DNA of 19,074 nt from Thermoleophilia bacterium (GCA_029861485.1 JAOTZF010000006.1:1-19074), one strand, 5' to 3'. Counted from the first letter of the stretch, positions 6,861 to 15,348 are shown. Translations and numbers: made by a program. Notes: generated by a model from the letters alone, not told the origin.

Positions 6861-7990
6861 GCCGTGCGCGCCTGCTCCACGATGGTCACGGTGAGGTCGA
6901 CCAAGCGCTCGAGCGTGCTGAGGGCGATGCGCTCGCTGTCGGTGTGGATGTCGATCATGTCGTTACAGAGATTGACTGCTGGAAAGCCCCCGCCGACCAG
7001 GGCATTCACGTCGGAGCCGCCACCCGCGGTGACGAACCGGGGAGTCGCGCCGATTGCCTCGAGCGCGCGGGATGCCAACACGACCTGCGTGTCGGTTTCC
7101 TTCAGCAGGTAGGCGTCGAATTCGCGGTCGACCGCGACCTCGACGTCAACCTCGTGTTCGCTCGCGGCCCATGTCAGGGCATCCAGCATGCTGGTCACCT
7201 GCGCGGCCAGGCGAGCGTCGGTGAGGCTGCGTGCCTCGGCCTGAAGGGTGCAGCGCTCGGCCACAACGTTCGTCGCGGAGCCCCCCTCCACGACGCCGAC
7301 ATTGGCGGTCGTCTCCGCGTCGACGCGGCGAAGCGTCATCCGGCCGATTGCCGCGGCCGCGGCCTCAACCGCGCTCCGACCGTCTTCCGGGACGATTCCC
7401 GCATGGGCCGGCGTGCCCACGAACGTGGCGGTGATCTTCCGCAGGCTCGGGGCACGTGTGATGATGTCGCCGATCGGCCCAGGGTGGTCGTAGACGAAGC
7501 CTGCGCGCGCATGCAGCACCGATGGGTCGAAGGCCGCCGCCCCTTTGAGCCCGATCTCCTCGCAGGGCGTGAAGAGCAGCTCGATCCCGGCGTGCGGCAG
7601 GCCCCGATCCTTGATCTGCCGGACCGCCTCCAACATCGCCGCGACGGCGGACTTGTCGTCACCGCCGAGGATCGCCTCGTGGCGGTTGGTGAGCATTCCG
7701 TCGACCTGCTCGACCTCGATCGGCGCGCGATTCGGCACCGTATCGAGGTGGGCGGCGAACGCCACGGGGACGCCTCCGTCGACGGTGGCCGGAAAGCGGG
7801 CGAGGATGTTGTTGCACCCCGCGCCGATCCGCGCCGCGGCATCGTCCTGCACGACCTCGGCCCCGAGCGCGGAAAGCTCGGAGAGGACCGCGCCGGCAAC
7901 CGCCCCCTCATGGCGCGAGGGCGACGGGATCTCGCATAGCCGTACGAAGAGCTGCGCGACCGGCAGTGGGGCGATGCCCGACGTGCTCAC
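6857..7990 (-). CDS. M20-family zinc peptidase (peptidase T / M20C-like)
   Basis: The predicted product has 377 residues from a GTG start. Visible metal and catalytic positions fit M20/M28-type co-catalytic zinc peptidases: AAHLDTV (His81, Asp83), LGGDDKSAVAAMLEA (bridging Asp111), TPCEEIGLKG (general base Glu144, metal Glu145), VYDHPG (Asp168) and IDIHTDSE (His349). A lid/dimerisation domain with GTPAHAGIVPEDGRSA lies at about 192-207. The pattern is close to tripeptidase T-like exopeptidases, so a cytoplasmic di-/tripeptidase role is likely; there is no signal peptide. The GTG overlaps the pyrG stop codon by four bases and the 3' end overlaps the Nudix start by four bases, so the three genes are probably co-translated. 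The exact peptide substrate is unknown. Confidence 0.85.
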   Translation of the reverse strand: MSTSGIAPLPVAQLFVRLCEIPSPSRHEGAVAGAVLSELSALGAEVVQDDAAARIGAGCNNILARFPATVDGGVPVAFAAHLDTVPNRAPIEVEQVDGMLTNRHEAILGGDDKSAVAAMLEAVRQIKDRGLPHAGIELLFTPCEEIGLKGAAAFDPSVLHARAGFVYDHPGPIGDIITRAPSLRKITATFVGTPAHAGIVPEDGRSAVEAAAAAIGRMTLRRVDAETTANVGVVEGGSATNVVAERCTLQAEARSLTDARLAAQVTSMLDALTWAASEHEVDVEVAVDREFDAYLLKETDTQVVLASRALEAIGATPRFVTAGGGSDVNALVGGGFPAVNLCNDMIDIHTDSERIALSTLERLVDLTVTIVEQARTA

Positions 7991-9627
7991 CGTCGTTGCT
8001 CGGCGAGCGGGGCGACCGCGCGCTCGCCCAGGGCGCGTCGGGCGACCGCGCCGACGAACTCACGGAACAGGGGCGCCGGCCGGGTCGGCCGGCTCTTGAA
8101 CTCGGGGTGGAACTGGCTCGCCACGAACCACGGGTGATCCGGCAGCTCGATCACCTCGACGAGGCGGCCATCGGGCGATGTGCCCCCGGCGACGAGGCCC
8201 GCGCGCTCGAGATCCGGACGGAGCGCGGGATTGACCTCATAGCGGTGACGGTGGCGCTCGTAGATGACGGCCTGGCCGTATGCCTCGCTGGTCCTCGTGC
8301 CGTCGACCACCGAGACCGGATCGGCGCCCAGTCGCATCGTCCCGCCCAGATCTTCGACCCTGCGCTGCTCGGGCAGCAGATCGATCACCGGGAAGGGCGT
8401 CTCGAGGTCGAACTCGCTCGAGTTGGCGCCCTGCATTCCGCACACGTTGCGGGCGAACTCGACCACAGCGATCTGCATGCCGAGGCACACCCCCAGATAG
8501 GGGACCTTCTCGGTGCGCGCGTAGCGCGCCGCGGCGATCTTCCCCTCGATGCCGCGACTCCCGAAGCCTCCCGGCACGAGGACCCCGTCCGCGCTCGACA
8601 GCCGCTCCACCAGATCGGGTGCATCGGCGTCGATCCAGAGGATCTCCAGCTCGACCCCGTGGTGAATGGCGGAGTGCTTCAGCGCCTCGACGACCGAGAG
8701 GTATGCGTCGTGCAGCTGGACGTACTTGCCGACGAGCGCGATCCGCACCCGCCCGGAGCAGCTCTGAATCCGCGCGACGAGGTCCTCCCACTCACGGAGG
8801 TCGGCCGCGGGGCAATCGAGCCCGAGCCGCTTGCAGACCTCTTCATCGAAACCCTCGGCCGCGAGCCCTAGGGGCACCATGTAGATGTCCGGGGCGTCGA
8901 TCGCAGGCACCACCGACGAGCTCGGGATGCCGCCGTAGAGGGCGATCTTGTCGCGGACCTCCTTGGTGATGTCTCGGTCTGCGCGCAGTACGATCAGGTC
9001 CGGCTCGATGCCAATGCGCCGTAGCTCGTTCACCGAGTGCTGGGTGGTCTTGCTCTTCAGCTCGCCGGCCACGTCGAGAAACGGCACAAGCGTGACGTGC
9101 ACGAACGCCACGTTCTGGCGGCCGTGATCGTTGCGCATCTGCCGGATCGCCTCGAGGAACGGCAGCGACTCGATGTCGCCGACGGTGCCGCCGACCTCGA
9201 CGATGATCACCTCGCCGTTGGAGGCCGTCGCCGCTTGCCGGATGCGCGACTTGATCTCATCGGTGACATGGGGAATCACCTGCACGGTGGCCCCCAGGTA
9301 GTCGCCGCGGCGCTCACGTTTGATCACCGTGTCGTAGACCGCGCCGGTGGTGACGTTCGAGATTCGACTGAGATTCTGGTCGATGAAGCGCTCATAGTGA
9401 CCGAGGTCGAGATCGGTCTCGGCGCCGTCCTCGGTGACGAACACCTCGCCGTGCTGGAACGGGCTCATGGTGCCGGGGTCGACGTTCAGGTAGGGGTCGC
9501 ACTTCTGGAGCGAGACCCTGACACCTCGGGCGGCGAGGAGGGTGCCGAGGGAGGCGGCCGTGATGCCCTTGCCGAGCCCCGATACGACGCCCCCCGTCAC
9601 GAAGACGTACTTCACGTCATCCGGCAC
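7987..9627 (-). CDS. pyrG: CTP synthase
   Basis: PyrG makes CTP from UTP, ATP and glutamine. With the GTG start chosen here it has 546 residues, normal for the family. The N-terminal synthase domain contains YVFVTGGVVSGLGKGI (P-loop-like, 7-22), a CDPYLNVDPGTMSPFQHGEV segment and EVGGTVGDIES. The C-terminal class I glutaminase has PGGFGSRG, the nucleophile in PYLGVCLGMQ (Cys381) and the His-x-Glu pair in SQFHPEFKSRP (His507, Glu509). An in-frame TTG at 9633 directly abuts the AGGAGG site, so it cannot be the start; GTG 9627 has ideal spacing. The KCDPY segment has Cys where most homologues have Leu or Phe. It follows recN after 57 bases containing a hairpin, and is coupled to the peptidase gene downstream. 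Confidence 0.97.
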   Translation of the reverse strand: MPDDVKYVFVTGGVVSGLGKGITAASLGTLLAARGVRVSLQKCDPYLNVDPGTMSPFQHGEVFVTEDGAETDLDLGHYERFIDQNLSRISNVTTGAVYDTVIKRERRGDYLGATVQVIPHVTDEIKSRIRQAATASNGEVIIVEVGGTVGDIESLPFLEAIRQMRNDHGRQNVAFVHVTLVPFLDVAGELKSKTTQHSVNELRRIGIEPDLIVLRADRDITKEVRDKIALYGGIPSSSVVPAIDAPDIYMVPLGLAAEGFDEEVCKRLGLDCPAADLREWEDLVARIQSCSGRVRIALVGKYVQLHDAYLSVVEALKHSAIHHGVELEILWIDADAPDLVERLSSADGVLVPGGFGSRGIEGKIAAARYARTEKVPYLGVCLGMQIAVVEFARNVCGMQGANSSEFDLETPFPVIDLLPEQRRVEDLGGTMRLGADPVSVVDGTRTSEAYGQAVIYERHRHRYEVNPALRPDLERAGLVAGGTSPDGRLVEVIELPDHPWFVASQFHPEFKSRPTRPAPLFREFVGAVARRALGERAVAPLAEQRR

Positions 9628-9633
9628 GCGCAA

Positions 9634-9639
9634 CCTCCT
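9634..9639 (-). promoter_or_regulatory. Strong ribosome binding site of pyrG
   Basis: On the minus strand AGGAGG is followed by TTGCGC and then GTG. The six-base spacing fixes the start at 9627 and rules out the TTG that directly follows the site. This is the best Shine-Dalgarno I found in the window. Confidence 0.8.
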
Positions 9640-9672
9640 GTCGAAAGACTGACGCGGGCAAGGATAGACGCT

Positions 9673-9701
9673 TCGCCCGTCGGCTCACCCCCGACGGGCG
9701 A
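9673..9701 (-). terminator. 11-bp stem-loop around the recN stop codon
   Basis: TCGCCCGTCGG (minus 9701-9691) pairs exactly with CCGACGGGCGA (9683-9673) around a seven-base loop. The loop contains the recN TGA stop (9685-9687). It is not followed by a T-run, so it could be an actinobacterial-style terminator, a 3' stability element or a pyrG attenuator. On paired length alone it is a strong structure. Confidence 0.5.
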
Positions 9702-11373
9702 GCAACTCCTTGGCATGGCGTCGGGCCCCGGCATCCTCGGGCTCGGCGCCGAGCATCCGGCAGAGCTCGCGGATCAGCTCGTCGCCCTGGACCGGCTCAA
9801 TCGACGTCGTCGCGATCCCTTCGGGGTCCTCGTCCTTGACCAGGCGGTAGTGGCGCTCGGCGAGCGCCGCAACCTGCGGGAGGTGGGTGATCACGATGAC
9901 CTGGTGAGTCTCCGCCAGATCGGCCAGACGTTGGGCCACCGCGCTCGCCGTGACACCGCCGATGCCGGCGTCGACCTCGTCGAAGATCCACGCCCCGGCC
10001 TCGGCCGCGCGCGCCGCGACGCCATGCAGGGCGAGCAAGACCCGCGAGAGCTCGCCGCCGGACGCGCTCTCGGCCAGTCGCGTCTCGGGCAGTCCCGGGT
10101 TGGCCTGAAGCCACATCTCGCACGCCAAAGCCGGCGGGTCTCCGCCGTCCTCCTCGAGCGCGATGCGGAACTTTGCCGACCCCATTGCGAGGTCGGCGAG
10201 CTCCTCGGCCACCCGTGCGGCGAGCGCGTCGGCAGCCGAGGTCCTGAGCCCACTGACGGCGGCCGCGACTTCGGCGGCCTCGGCATGGATCTGCGCCCGC
10301 CGGGCCATCAACTCCTGCTCACCCTCGGCCGATGCTTCCAGCGTCGCGAGGCGGGACCTGGCGTCCTGCAGCCGGGACAGCACGGCCTCGACGCCCGGCC
10401 CGTACCTCCGCTCCAGGTCGGAGTACTCGCCGAGCCTCTGCTCGACGGCGTCCAGGCGTCCTGGCTCGGCCTCCAGGGTGTCCAGGTAGATGCGAAGCGT
10501 GATCGCAGCCTCCTGCAGGCCGGCCTGCGCAGAGCGGAGCTCGGAGGCGGGCGCGCGCAGCTCGGCATCGACATCGGTGAGCGCGTCGAGGTCGCGCGCC
10601 ACGGTCCCAACCACCTCCAGTGCGCCTCCCTCCCCGGCCGTCGGCGACAATGCCTCCGCGGCCTTGGACGCCGCCGCGAACAGCCGCTCCACGTTCCGGA
10701 GTCGCTCCCGTTCGGCGATCAGCGCCTCCTTCTCCGCGGGATCGAGGCAACCTGCCTCGACCTCTGAGACCGTGGCCGCCAAGCGTTCTCGCTCGAGCTC
10801 CACGTCTGCCTGGCGGTCTCTGCCCCTGGCCAGGGTAGCGTCGACGTCCGCGAGCTCGCGCCGCAGCCGGCGCAGCCGGCGAGCGCGCTCCTGCGCGTCC
10901 TTGCCCGCGAACGCATCCAGAATCGTGAGCTGAGCCGCCGGAGAAACCAGTCGGCGATGCTCGTGCTGGCCCGAGAAGCGCATCGCGACGCGCGCAATCG
11001 ACGCCACGCCGGCCGTCGCTGCGACCTGGCCGTCGAGCAGGGCCCGTGCCCGGCCCTCGGCGGGCACGCGGCGACCGATCACCACCTCGGTCTCATCGTC
11101 CACGAGCTCTCGGAGATCCCGCGCCGGATCATCGGCGGGCAGATCGTCCCAGAAGCCGTCGGGCAGTGCGAGGGTCGCTTGCACCAGCGCTTGCCGCGCA
11201 CCGGGGCGCACGGCGTCCTTGTCGACGTCTCCCCCGATGAGGAGCTCGAGCGCATGGGCCAGGACCGTCTTGCCCGCGCCCGTCTCGCCGGTGATCGCAG
11301 TGAGGCCGGGGGCAGGCTCGAGCTCGGCCCCCGCGATGACCACGAGGTCGCGCACCTCGATGGCGCGAATCAT
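9685..11373 (-). CDS. recN: DNA repair protein RecN
   Basis: RecN is an SMC-like ATPase that acts in double-strand break repair. The predicted product has 562 residues. Walker A is GETGAGKT (29-36) after the typical start MIRAIEVRDLVVI. The ABC signature SASGGELSRVLLALHG spans 436-451, Walker B WIFDEVDAGIGG spans about 462-473, and the H-loop is ITHLPQVAALAERHY. The centre (roughly 150-380) is Arg/Glu/Ala-rich coiled coil. The ATG at 11373 is chosen over an upstream in-frame start because it begins exactly at the conserved N-terminus and lies 13 bases after the nadK stop. Gene order nadK-recN is conserved in many bacteria. RecN is SOS-induced in several species, but I see no LexA box near this start. 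Confidence 0.95.
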   Translation of the reverse strand: MIRAIEVRDLVVIAGAELEPAPGLTAITGETGAGKTVLAHALELLIGGDVDKDAVRPGARQALVQATLALPDGFWDDLPADDPARDLRELVDDETEVVIGRRVPAEGRARALLDGQVAATAGVASIARVAMRFSGQHEHRRLVSPAAQLTILDAFAGKDAQERARRLRRLRRELADVDATLARGRDRQADVELERERLAATVSEVEAGCLDPAEKEALIAERERLRNVERLFAAASKAAEALSPTAGEGGALEVVGTVARDLDALTDVDAELRAPASELRSAQAGLQEAAITLRIYLDTLEAEPGRLDAVEQRLGEYSDLERRYGPGVEAVLSRLQDARSRLATLEASAEGEQELMARRAQIHAEAAEVAAAVSGLRTSAADALAARVAEELADLAMGSAKFRIALEEDGGDPPALACEMWLQANPGLPETRLAESASGGELSRVLLALHGVAARAAEAGAWIFDEVDAGIGGVTASAVAQRLADLAETHQVIVITHLPQVAALAERHYRLVKDEDPEGIATTSIEPVQGDELIRELCRMLGAEPEDAGARRHAKELLARRG

Positions 11374-11386
11374 GCGGCCCGGCAGC

Positions 11387-12286
11387 TCACTCTCGACCGA
11401 ACTTCTGTCGGTAGCGCCGGAAGAAGTTGGCCTCCGGGAAGGTAGCCAGATGCACGTCGGCACCAGAGAGCTCCACGGCGATCGAGCGGCCCGGCGCGAG
11501 CTCACCGATCTTGATGCCGTCGACGAGCATGTCGCACGCCCCGACGCGTGCGCTGTTGGTCACGAGCAACGTCTCGTCCGGCGCGACGATCAAGGGCCGT
11601 GTGTCGAGGTGGTGAGCGGCGATGAACGAGACGACGAACGCCCGCACCCGCCACGACACTATCGGGCCCCCGGCCGCGAGGTTGTATGCGGTCGAGCCGA
11701 CCGGCGTCGAGCAGATGATGCCGTCCGCCCGCACAGTGGCGACCTTCTCGCCGTCTACCGAGTAGGTGAGGTCGGCCATCCGGCTGTCGCCCCCGCGAAG
11801 CAGCGCGAGATCGTTGACGGCGCTCACCTTGCCGTCGCTCCACTCAACCCGCAGCGACGGCAGCCCCATGATGACGTAGTCGCCGCTGAGGGCACGGCGA
11901 AGGCCACGTTGGAGGTCCGACTGCTCGATGGAGGCCAAGAACCCGACCCGGCCGTAGTTGACTCCGAGCACTGGCGCCCCGGAGCCGGCTTCCCGAGCGA
12001 GCGCGCGGAGGATGCTTCCATCGCCCCCGAGCACGAGGATCAGGTCACTGCCGTCGGACCTCATAGTGAGCCCATCGCTCCTTTGATTTGCAGACAGGCT
12101 CGGATGCTTCACCGCCTCAGCCGCCGGCACGACCACCTCGGCGCCGACGTCGTCGACGATGGAGAGGATCCTCGGCAGCGCGGCGGATGTGATCTCCGGC
12201 GCGCGATGGGTCAGCAGGAGCACGCGCTCGACCCGAGCGCGTGCCGCGCCAATCAGGATCGGGCGTGAGGCGTCGGCGCCACTCAT
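11387..12286 (-). CDS. nadK: NAD kinase
   Basis: NadK phosphorylates NAD+ to NADP+. The predicted product has 299 residues. It carries the diagnostic LVLGGDGSILRALAREA (GGDGS at 87-91), VNYGRVGFLA (109-118), SAVNDLALLRG (Asn158-Asp159 of the NE/D motif), and the substrate-binding CSTPVGSTAYNLAAGGPI (192-209), followed by HHLDTRPLIV. The ATG at 12286 overlaps the tlyA stop codon by four bases (ATGA), which both fixes the start and suggests translational coupling. The longer open frame upstream is an out-of-frame read of tlyA. Neighbours tlyA and recN are the standard partners of nadK in Actinobacteria. Confidence 0.96.
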   Translation of the reverse strand: MSGADASRPILIGAARARVERVLLLTHRAPEITSAALPRILSIVDDVGAEVVVPAAEAVKHPSLSANQRSDGLTMRSDGSDLILVLGGDGSILRALAREAGSGAPVLGVNYGRVGFLASIEQSDLQRGLRRALSGDYVIMGLPSLRVEWSDGKVSAVNDLALLRGGDSRMADLTYSVDGEKVATVRADGIICSTPVGSTAYNLAAGGPIVSWRVRAFVVSFIAAHHLDTRPLIVAPDETLLVTNSARVGACDMLVDGIKIGELAPGRSIAVELSGADVHLATFPEANFFRRYRQKFGRE

Positions 12287-13083
12287 GCAGGCTGTAGTCC
12301 CGCGCCGACCGCGGCGTCGATCGCCTCGTCCAGTTGCGCCATCGCCAGTCCCGGCCGATCGGCCGCCAGGAGGAAGATCTCGCGGTTGCCCTTGGGCCCC
12401 GGGAGCCCGCTGTCGAGGACACCGTGGACACCGCCTCCTGCCTCGAGGACGGCGCGAGCCACCCGTCGCACCGCGTCTACGCGCAGACGCGCATCGCGCA
12501 CCACTCCGCCGGCATCGACTGCCTCGGGCTCGAGCTCGAACTGGGGCTTGACCATGATCAGCGCGCGCCACTGTTCGGCGAGGCAGGCCCGCACCGCCGG
12601 CCACACGATGCGCGATCCGATGAATGAGACGTCCATGGTCACGAGATCGGGCCGCCATGGGAGATCGTCGGGCTTCAGAGTGCGGGCGTTCACCCGTTCC
12701 ATCGTGGTGACCCGAGCGTCGTTGCGAAGCCCCCAGTCGAGCTGGCCGTAGCCTACGTCGAGCGCGATCACCCTCCGAGCTCCGCGCTGCAGCAGGCAGT
12801 CGGTGAATCCACCGGTGGAGGCCCCCACGTCAAGCGCGCTCGCTCCGGTCACATCCACGTCCAGCCCGTCGAGCGCCGTCGCCAGTTTCTGCCCTGCTCG
12901 CGAGACGAACTCCCGCCCGGGAAGCACCTCGATTTCCGCCGCTTCGTCGACCTGAGCCCCTGACTTCTCAGCCGGGCGACCGTCAACCCGAACGCGGCCG
13001 GCCATCACGGCGGCCTGCGCACGGGCCCGACTCGCGGCGAGGCCGCGCTCGACAAGGGTCACGTCAAGTCGACTTCGCGCCAC
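12283..13083 (-). CDS. tlyA: TlyA family rRNA 2'-O-methyltransferase (S4 + FtsJ domains)
   Basis: The predicted product has 266 residues. The N-terminal S4 RNA-binding domain spans about 1-60 (RSRLDVTLVERGLAASRARA; VRVDGRPA). A Rossmann methyltransferase follows, with SAM-binding ALDVGASTGGFTDCLL (83-98), ALDVGYGQLDW (107-117), MDVSFIG (150-156), MVKPQFE (177-183) and NREIF (233-237). The candidate catalytic Lys66, Asp151, Lys179 and Glu235 match the K-D-K-E arrangement of FtsJ-like 2'-O-methyltransferases. In mycobacteria TlyA methylates 16S and 23S rRNA and its loss gives capreomycin resistance; the name haemolysin is historical. GTG 13083 is chosen because MARSRLD is the normal family start; the upstream in-frame extension to 13179 would run into the large hairpin before this gene. 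Confidence 0.93.
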   Translation of the reverse strand: MARSRLDVTLVERGLAASRARAQAAVMAGRVRVDGRPAEKSGAQVDEAAEIEVLPGREFVSRAGQKLATALDGLDVDVTGASALDVGASTGGFTDCLLQRGARRVIALDVGYGQLDWGLRNDARVTTMERVNARTLKPDDLPWRPDLVTMDVSFIGSRIVWPAVRACLAEQWRALIMVKPQFELEPEAVDAGGVVRDARLRVDAVRRVARAVLEAGGGVHGVLDSGLPGPKGNREIFLLAADRPGLAMAQLDEAIDAAVGAGLQPA

Positions 13084-13146
13084 CCCGGGATGATAGCCAC
13101 GGCCACGACGCGGATTCCGGGTTATCGACAGTCTCACGCACAATGA

Positions 13147-13196
13147 CGGGCACGCTTCGGCACGACTCGATGCCGACACGTGCCGAAGCGTGCCCG
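13147..13196 (-). terminator. 18-bp perfect stem-loop between dxs and tlyA
   Basis: CGGGCACGCTTCGGCACG (13147-13164) and CGTGCCGAAGCGTGCCCG (13179-13196) are exact reverse complements with a 14-base loop. It begins 12 bases after the dxs stop and ends 63 bases before the tlyA start. No T-run follows on the minus strand. It is the most stable structure I see in the window. It may be a bidirectional or U-less terminator, an mRNA 3' stabiliser, or a single copy of a dispersed palindromic repeat. Confidence 0.6.
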
Positions 13197-13207
13197 CCTC
13201 TACCAGC

Positions 13208-15112
13208 TCAGGCGCTGATGACGGCGTCGGCGCCCTGCGTCAGCGCCGCGACCGTCATCGTGGCGACCTGCTCGGCCGTGAGGCCGGCCTCCTCGAGCAA
13301 CGCACCCCGCCCGCCTTGCTCGATGAAGCAGTCGGGCAGGCCGATGCACAGAACGCCGGCGCGCGTGCCGGCGAGCTCTTCCAGGACGGCGCTGCCGAAG
13401 CCCCCCTGCAGCATGTGGTCCTCGATGGTGACGATGAGGTCGTGCTCTCGGGCGAGATCGTGCATGAGCGCCGCATCGAGCGGCTTGCAGAAGCGGGCGT
13501 TGACGACCGTCGGCCGCTCGCCGGTGACCGCCTCGATCATCGGGGCCGCGTCGAGAGCGAGTGCCGCGCCGTATCCGTAACCGACGAGCGCCACGACGTT
13601 CCCTGACTCCAGGATCTCGCCGCGCCCGATCTGCAGCTTGGTCGGCGTCTCCGGGACGGGCGTTCCGCGCCCGGCGCCGCGTGGATACCGCAGGGCGACG
13701 GGCGCATCGATTCGGAGCGCAGTGTGCAGCATGTCGACGAGCTCGGCCTCGTCCTTCGGCGCCATCAGGGTGAGCCCGGGGATTGGGCGAAGGTACGCGA
13801 GGTCGAACACGCCGTGGTGTGTTGCGCCGTCTGCCCCCACCAGACCACCACGGTCGATCGCGAGGACCACCGGCAGCTGCTGGATCGCGATGTCATGGAT
13901 GATCGGGTCGAAGGCGCGTTGGAGGAAGGTCGAGTAGATCGCACAGACCGGCCGCTTCCCGGCGATGGCCAGGCCACCTGCGAAGACGACCGCGTGCTGC
14001 TCGGCGATCCCCACGTCGTACGTGCGCTCGGGGTAGCGCTCCATCAGCTGGTCGAGGCCGGTGCCCTTGAGCATGGCCGCCGTGATGCCGACCACTTCTG
14101 AGTTCTGCTCGGCCTCGCGCAGCAGCGCCCGGCCGAACACGGACGTGTAGGTCGGCGGCCCACCCGACGACGACTCCGCCTTGCCGGATTCCGGCTCGAA
14201 AGGAGTCGCGCCGTGCATCGCCTCGGTGTCGGCCTCTGCCGGCGCATAGCCCTTGCCTTTGACCGTCTTGGCATGGATCAGCACGGGCCGCCCCATGCGC
14301 ACGGCGAGCCGCAGCGCGCCGCGCATGGCGCCGACGTCGTGGCCGTCGACCGGCCCGATGTACGCGAAGCCGAGCGCCTCGAACAGATGCCCTGGGCTGA
14401 AGAAGGCTTTGGTCGCGTCCTTCATCGCGCCGCCGAGGTCACTGACACCGGGGATGCGGGCGAGCCCACGCTCGAGCTCCCCGCGAACCTTGCTGAGGGT
14501 CTTGTCGTAGCGAACCCTCTGGAACATCGTCGAGAGAGCGCCGACGTTCTTGCTGATGCTCATGCCGTTGTCGTTCAGAACAACCGTGATCGGCGAGCCC
14601 AGCGCCCCCGCGTGGTTCAGTCCCTCGTAGGCCATGCCCCCGGTGAGGGCGCCATCGCCGATCACACAGACCACGTGGCCGGTACGCGCACCGCTCAGTC
14701 GCTGCGCCTCGGCAAGGCCGGTTGCATACGAGATGGACGTGCTGGCGTGCCCAGCGCCGATGACGTCGTGCTCGCTCTCGGCACGGCGAAGGAACCCTGA
14801 GAGCCCCCGATGCTGCCGCAAGGTCTCGAACTCGGCCAGGCGACCGGTCAGGAGCTTGTGGCCGTACGCCTGGTGTCCCACATCCCAGATCAGCTTGTCG
14901 CGGGGAGACTCCAGCTCGGCGTGGAGTGCGATCGTAAGCTCGATCGTGCCGAGGCTCGCACCCAGGTGTCCGCCGGTCTTCGAGACGGTATCGACGATCG
15001 CACGCCGCATCTCGCCGGCGAGCAGCTCCAGCTGCTCATCGCCGAGGGCGTGGACATCGGCGGGCTCGGTGATGCCCGACAGCAACGGATAGGCGGGATC
15101 GCTGTGAGTCAC
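13208..15112 (-). CDS. dxs: 1-deoxy-D-xylulose-5-phosphate synthase
   Basis: DXS condenses pyruvate and glyceraldehyde-3-phosphate to DXP, the entry step of the MEP isoprenoid pathway, using thiamine diphosphate. The predicted product has 634 residues, the usual length. Key elements are TGGHLGASLG (46-55), WDVGHQAYGHKLLTGR (76-91), the ThDP/Mg motif starting VIGDGALTGGMAYEGLN (150-166) and ending LNDNGMSIS (179-187), and GPVDGHD. The central transketolase domain has YDVGIAEQHAVVFAGGLA with the catalytic Glu, FLQRAFDPIIHDIA, and IDRGGLVGADGATHHG. The C-terminal domain has TIEDHMLQGGFGSAV. The start is GTG 15112, without a clear ribosome binding site but matched to the family N-terminus (PLLSGITEPADV). 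It lies 53 bases after the 60-aa ORF. Confidence 0.97.
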   Translation of the reverse strand: MTHSDPAYPLLSGITEPADVHALGDEQLELLAGEMRRAIVDTVSKTGGHLGASLGTIELTIALHAELESPRDKLIWDVGHQAYGHKLLTGRLAEFETLRQHRGLSGFLRRAESEHDVIGAGHASTSISYATGLAEAQRLSGARTGHVVCVIGDGALTGGMAYEGLNHAGALGSPITVVLNDNGMSISKNVGALSTMFQRVRYDKTLSKVRGELERGLARIPGVSDLGGAMKDATKAFFSPGHLFEALGFAYIGPVDGHDVGAMRGALRLAVRMGRPVLIHAKTVKGKGYAPAEADTEAMHGATPFEPESGKAESSSGGPPTYTSVFGRALLREAEQNSEVVGITAAMLKGTGLDQLMERYPERTYDVGIAEQHAVVFAGGLAIAGKRPVCAIYSTFLQRAFDPIIHDIAIQQLPVVLAIDRGGLVGADGATHHGVFDLAYLRPIPGLTLMAPKDEAELVDMLHTALRIDAPVALRYPRGAGRGTPVPETPTKLQIGRGEILESGNVVALVGYGYGAALALDAAPMIEAVTGERPTVVNARFCKPLDAALMHDLAREHDLIVTIEDHMLQGGFGSAVLEELAGTRAGVLCIGLPDCFIEQGGRGALLEEAGLTAEQVATMTVAALTQGADAVISA

Positions 15113-15165
15113 CGCGTCAATGCTATTGGCACGCTGGCTCGCGCGGAGTGGGCCGGGTGTCCTCT

Positions 15166-15348
15166 TCAGGACTCCGCCCGCTCTCGCATCGCGGCAGGGA
15201 CCAGCTCGCCGATGCGCGCCGACAGCGACGCAATCCGCGTAACCAAGTCCGCCGCCTCGGCGTCGACGACGCCACCCTGCTCGAGGTCGCGTACGGCGCT
15301 CTCCAACTCCACGATGGCCGTCTCCAGCTGGTCTCGAGCCCCTGGCAT
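15166..15348 (-). CDS. Small helical protein between nusB and dxs (XseB-like position)
   Basis: The predicted product has 60 residues: MPGARDQLETAIVELESAV followed by RDLEQGGVVDAEAADLVTRI and a second helical stretch. It is almost all helix-forming with heptad-like hydrophobic spacing. The phrase ELESAVRDLEQGGV recalls the exonuclease VII small subunit (LE-x-IV-x-x-LE-x-G), and xseB often lies near nusB and dxs. The rest lacks the XseB consensus, and no xseA is present in the window. I therefore do not name it. Its ATG overlaps the nusB TGA by one base (TGATG), strong evidence that it is translated. A short hairpin (GTCCT-GAAG-AGGAC) overlaps its stop codon. Confidence 0.55.
   Translation of the reverse strand: MPGARDQLETAIVELESAVRDLEQGGVVDAEAADLVTRIASLSARIGELVPAAMRERAES

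Noticed and set aside
9037..10767. A 576-codon plus-strand open frame opposite pyrG and recN
   Set aside because: It is antisense to two well-supported genes, is Arg/Gly/Asp-rich as expected from GC-rich third positions, and shows no family motif.
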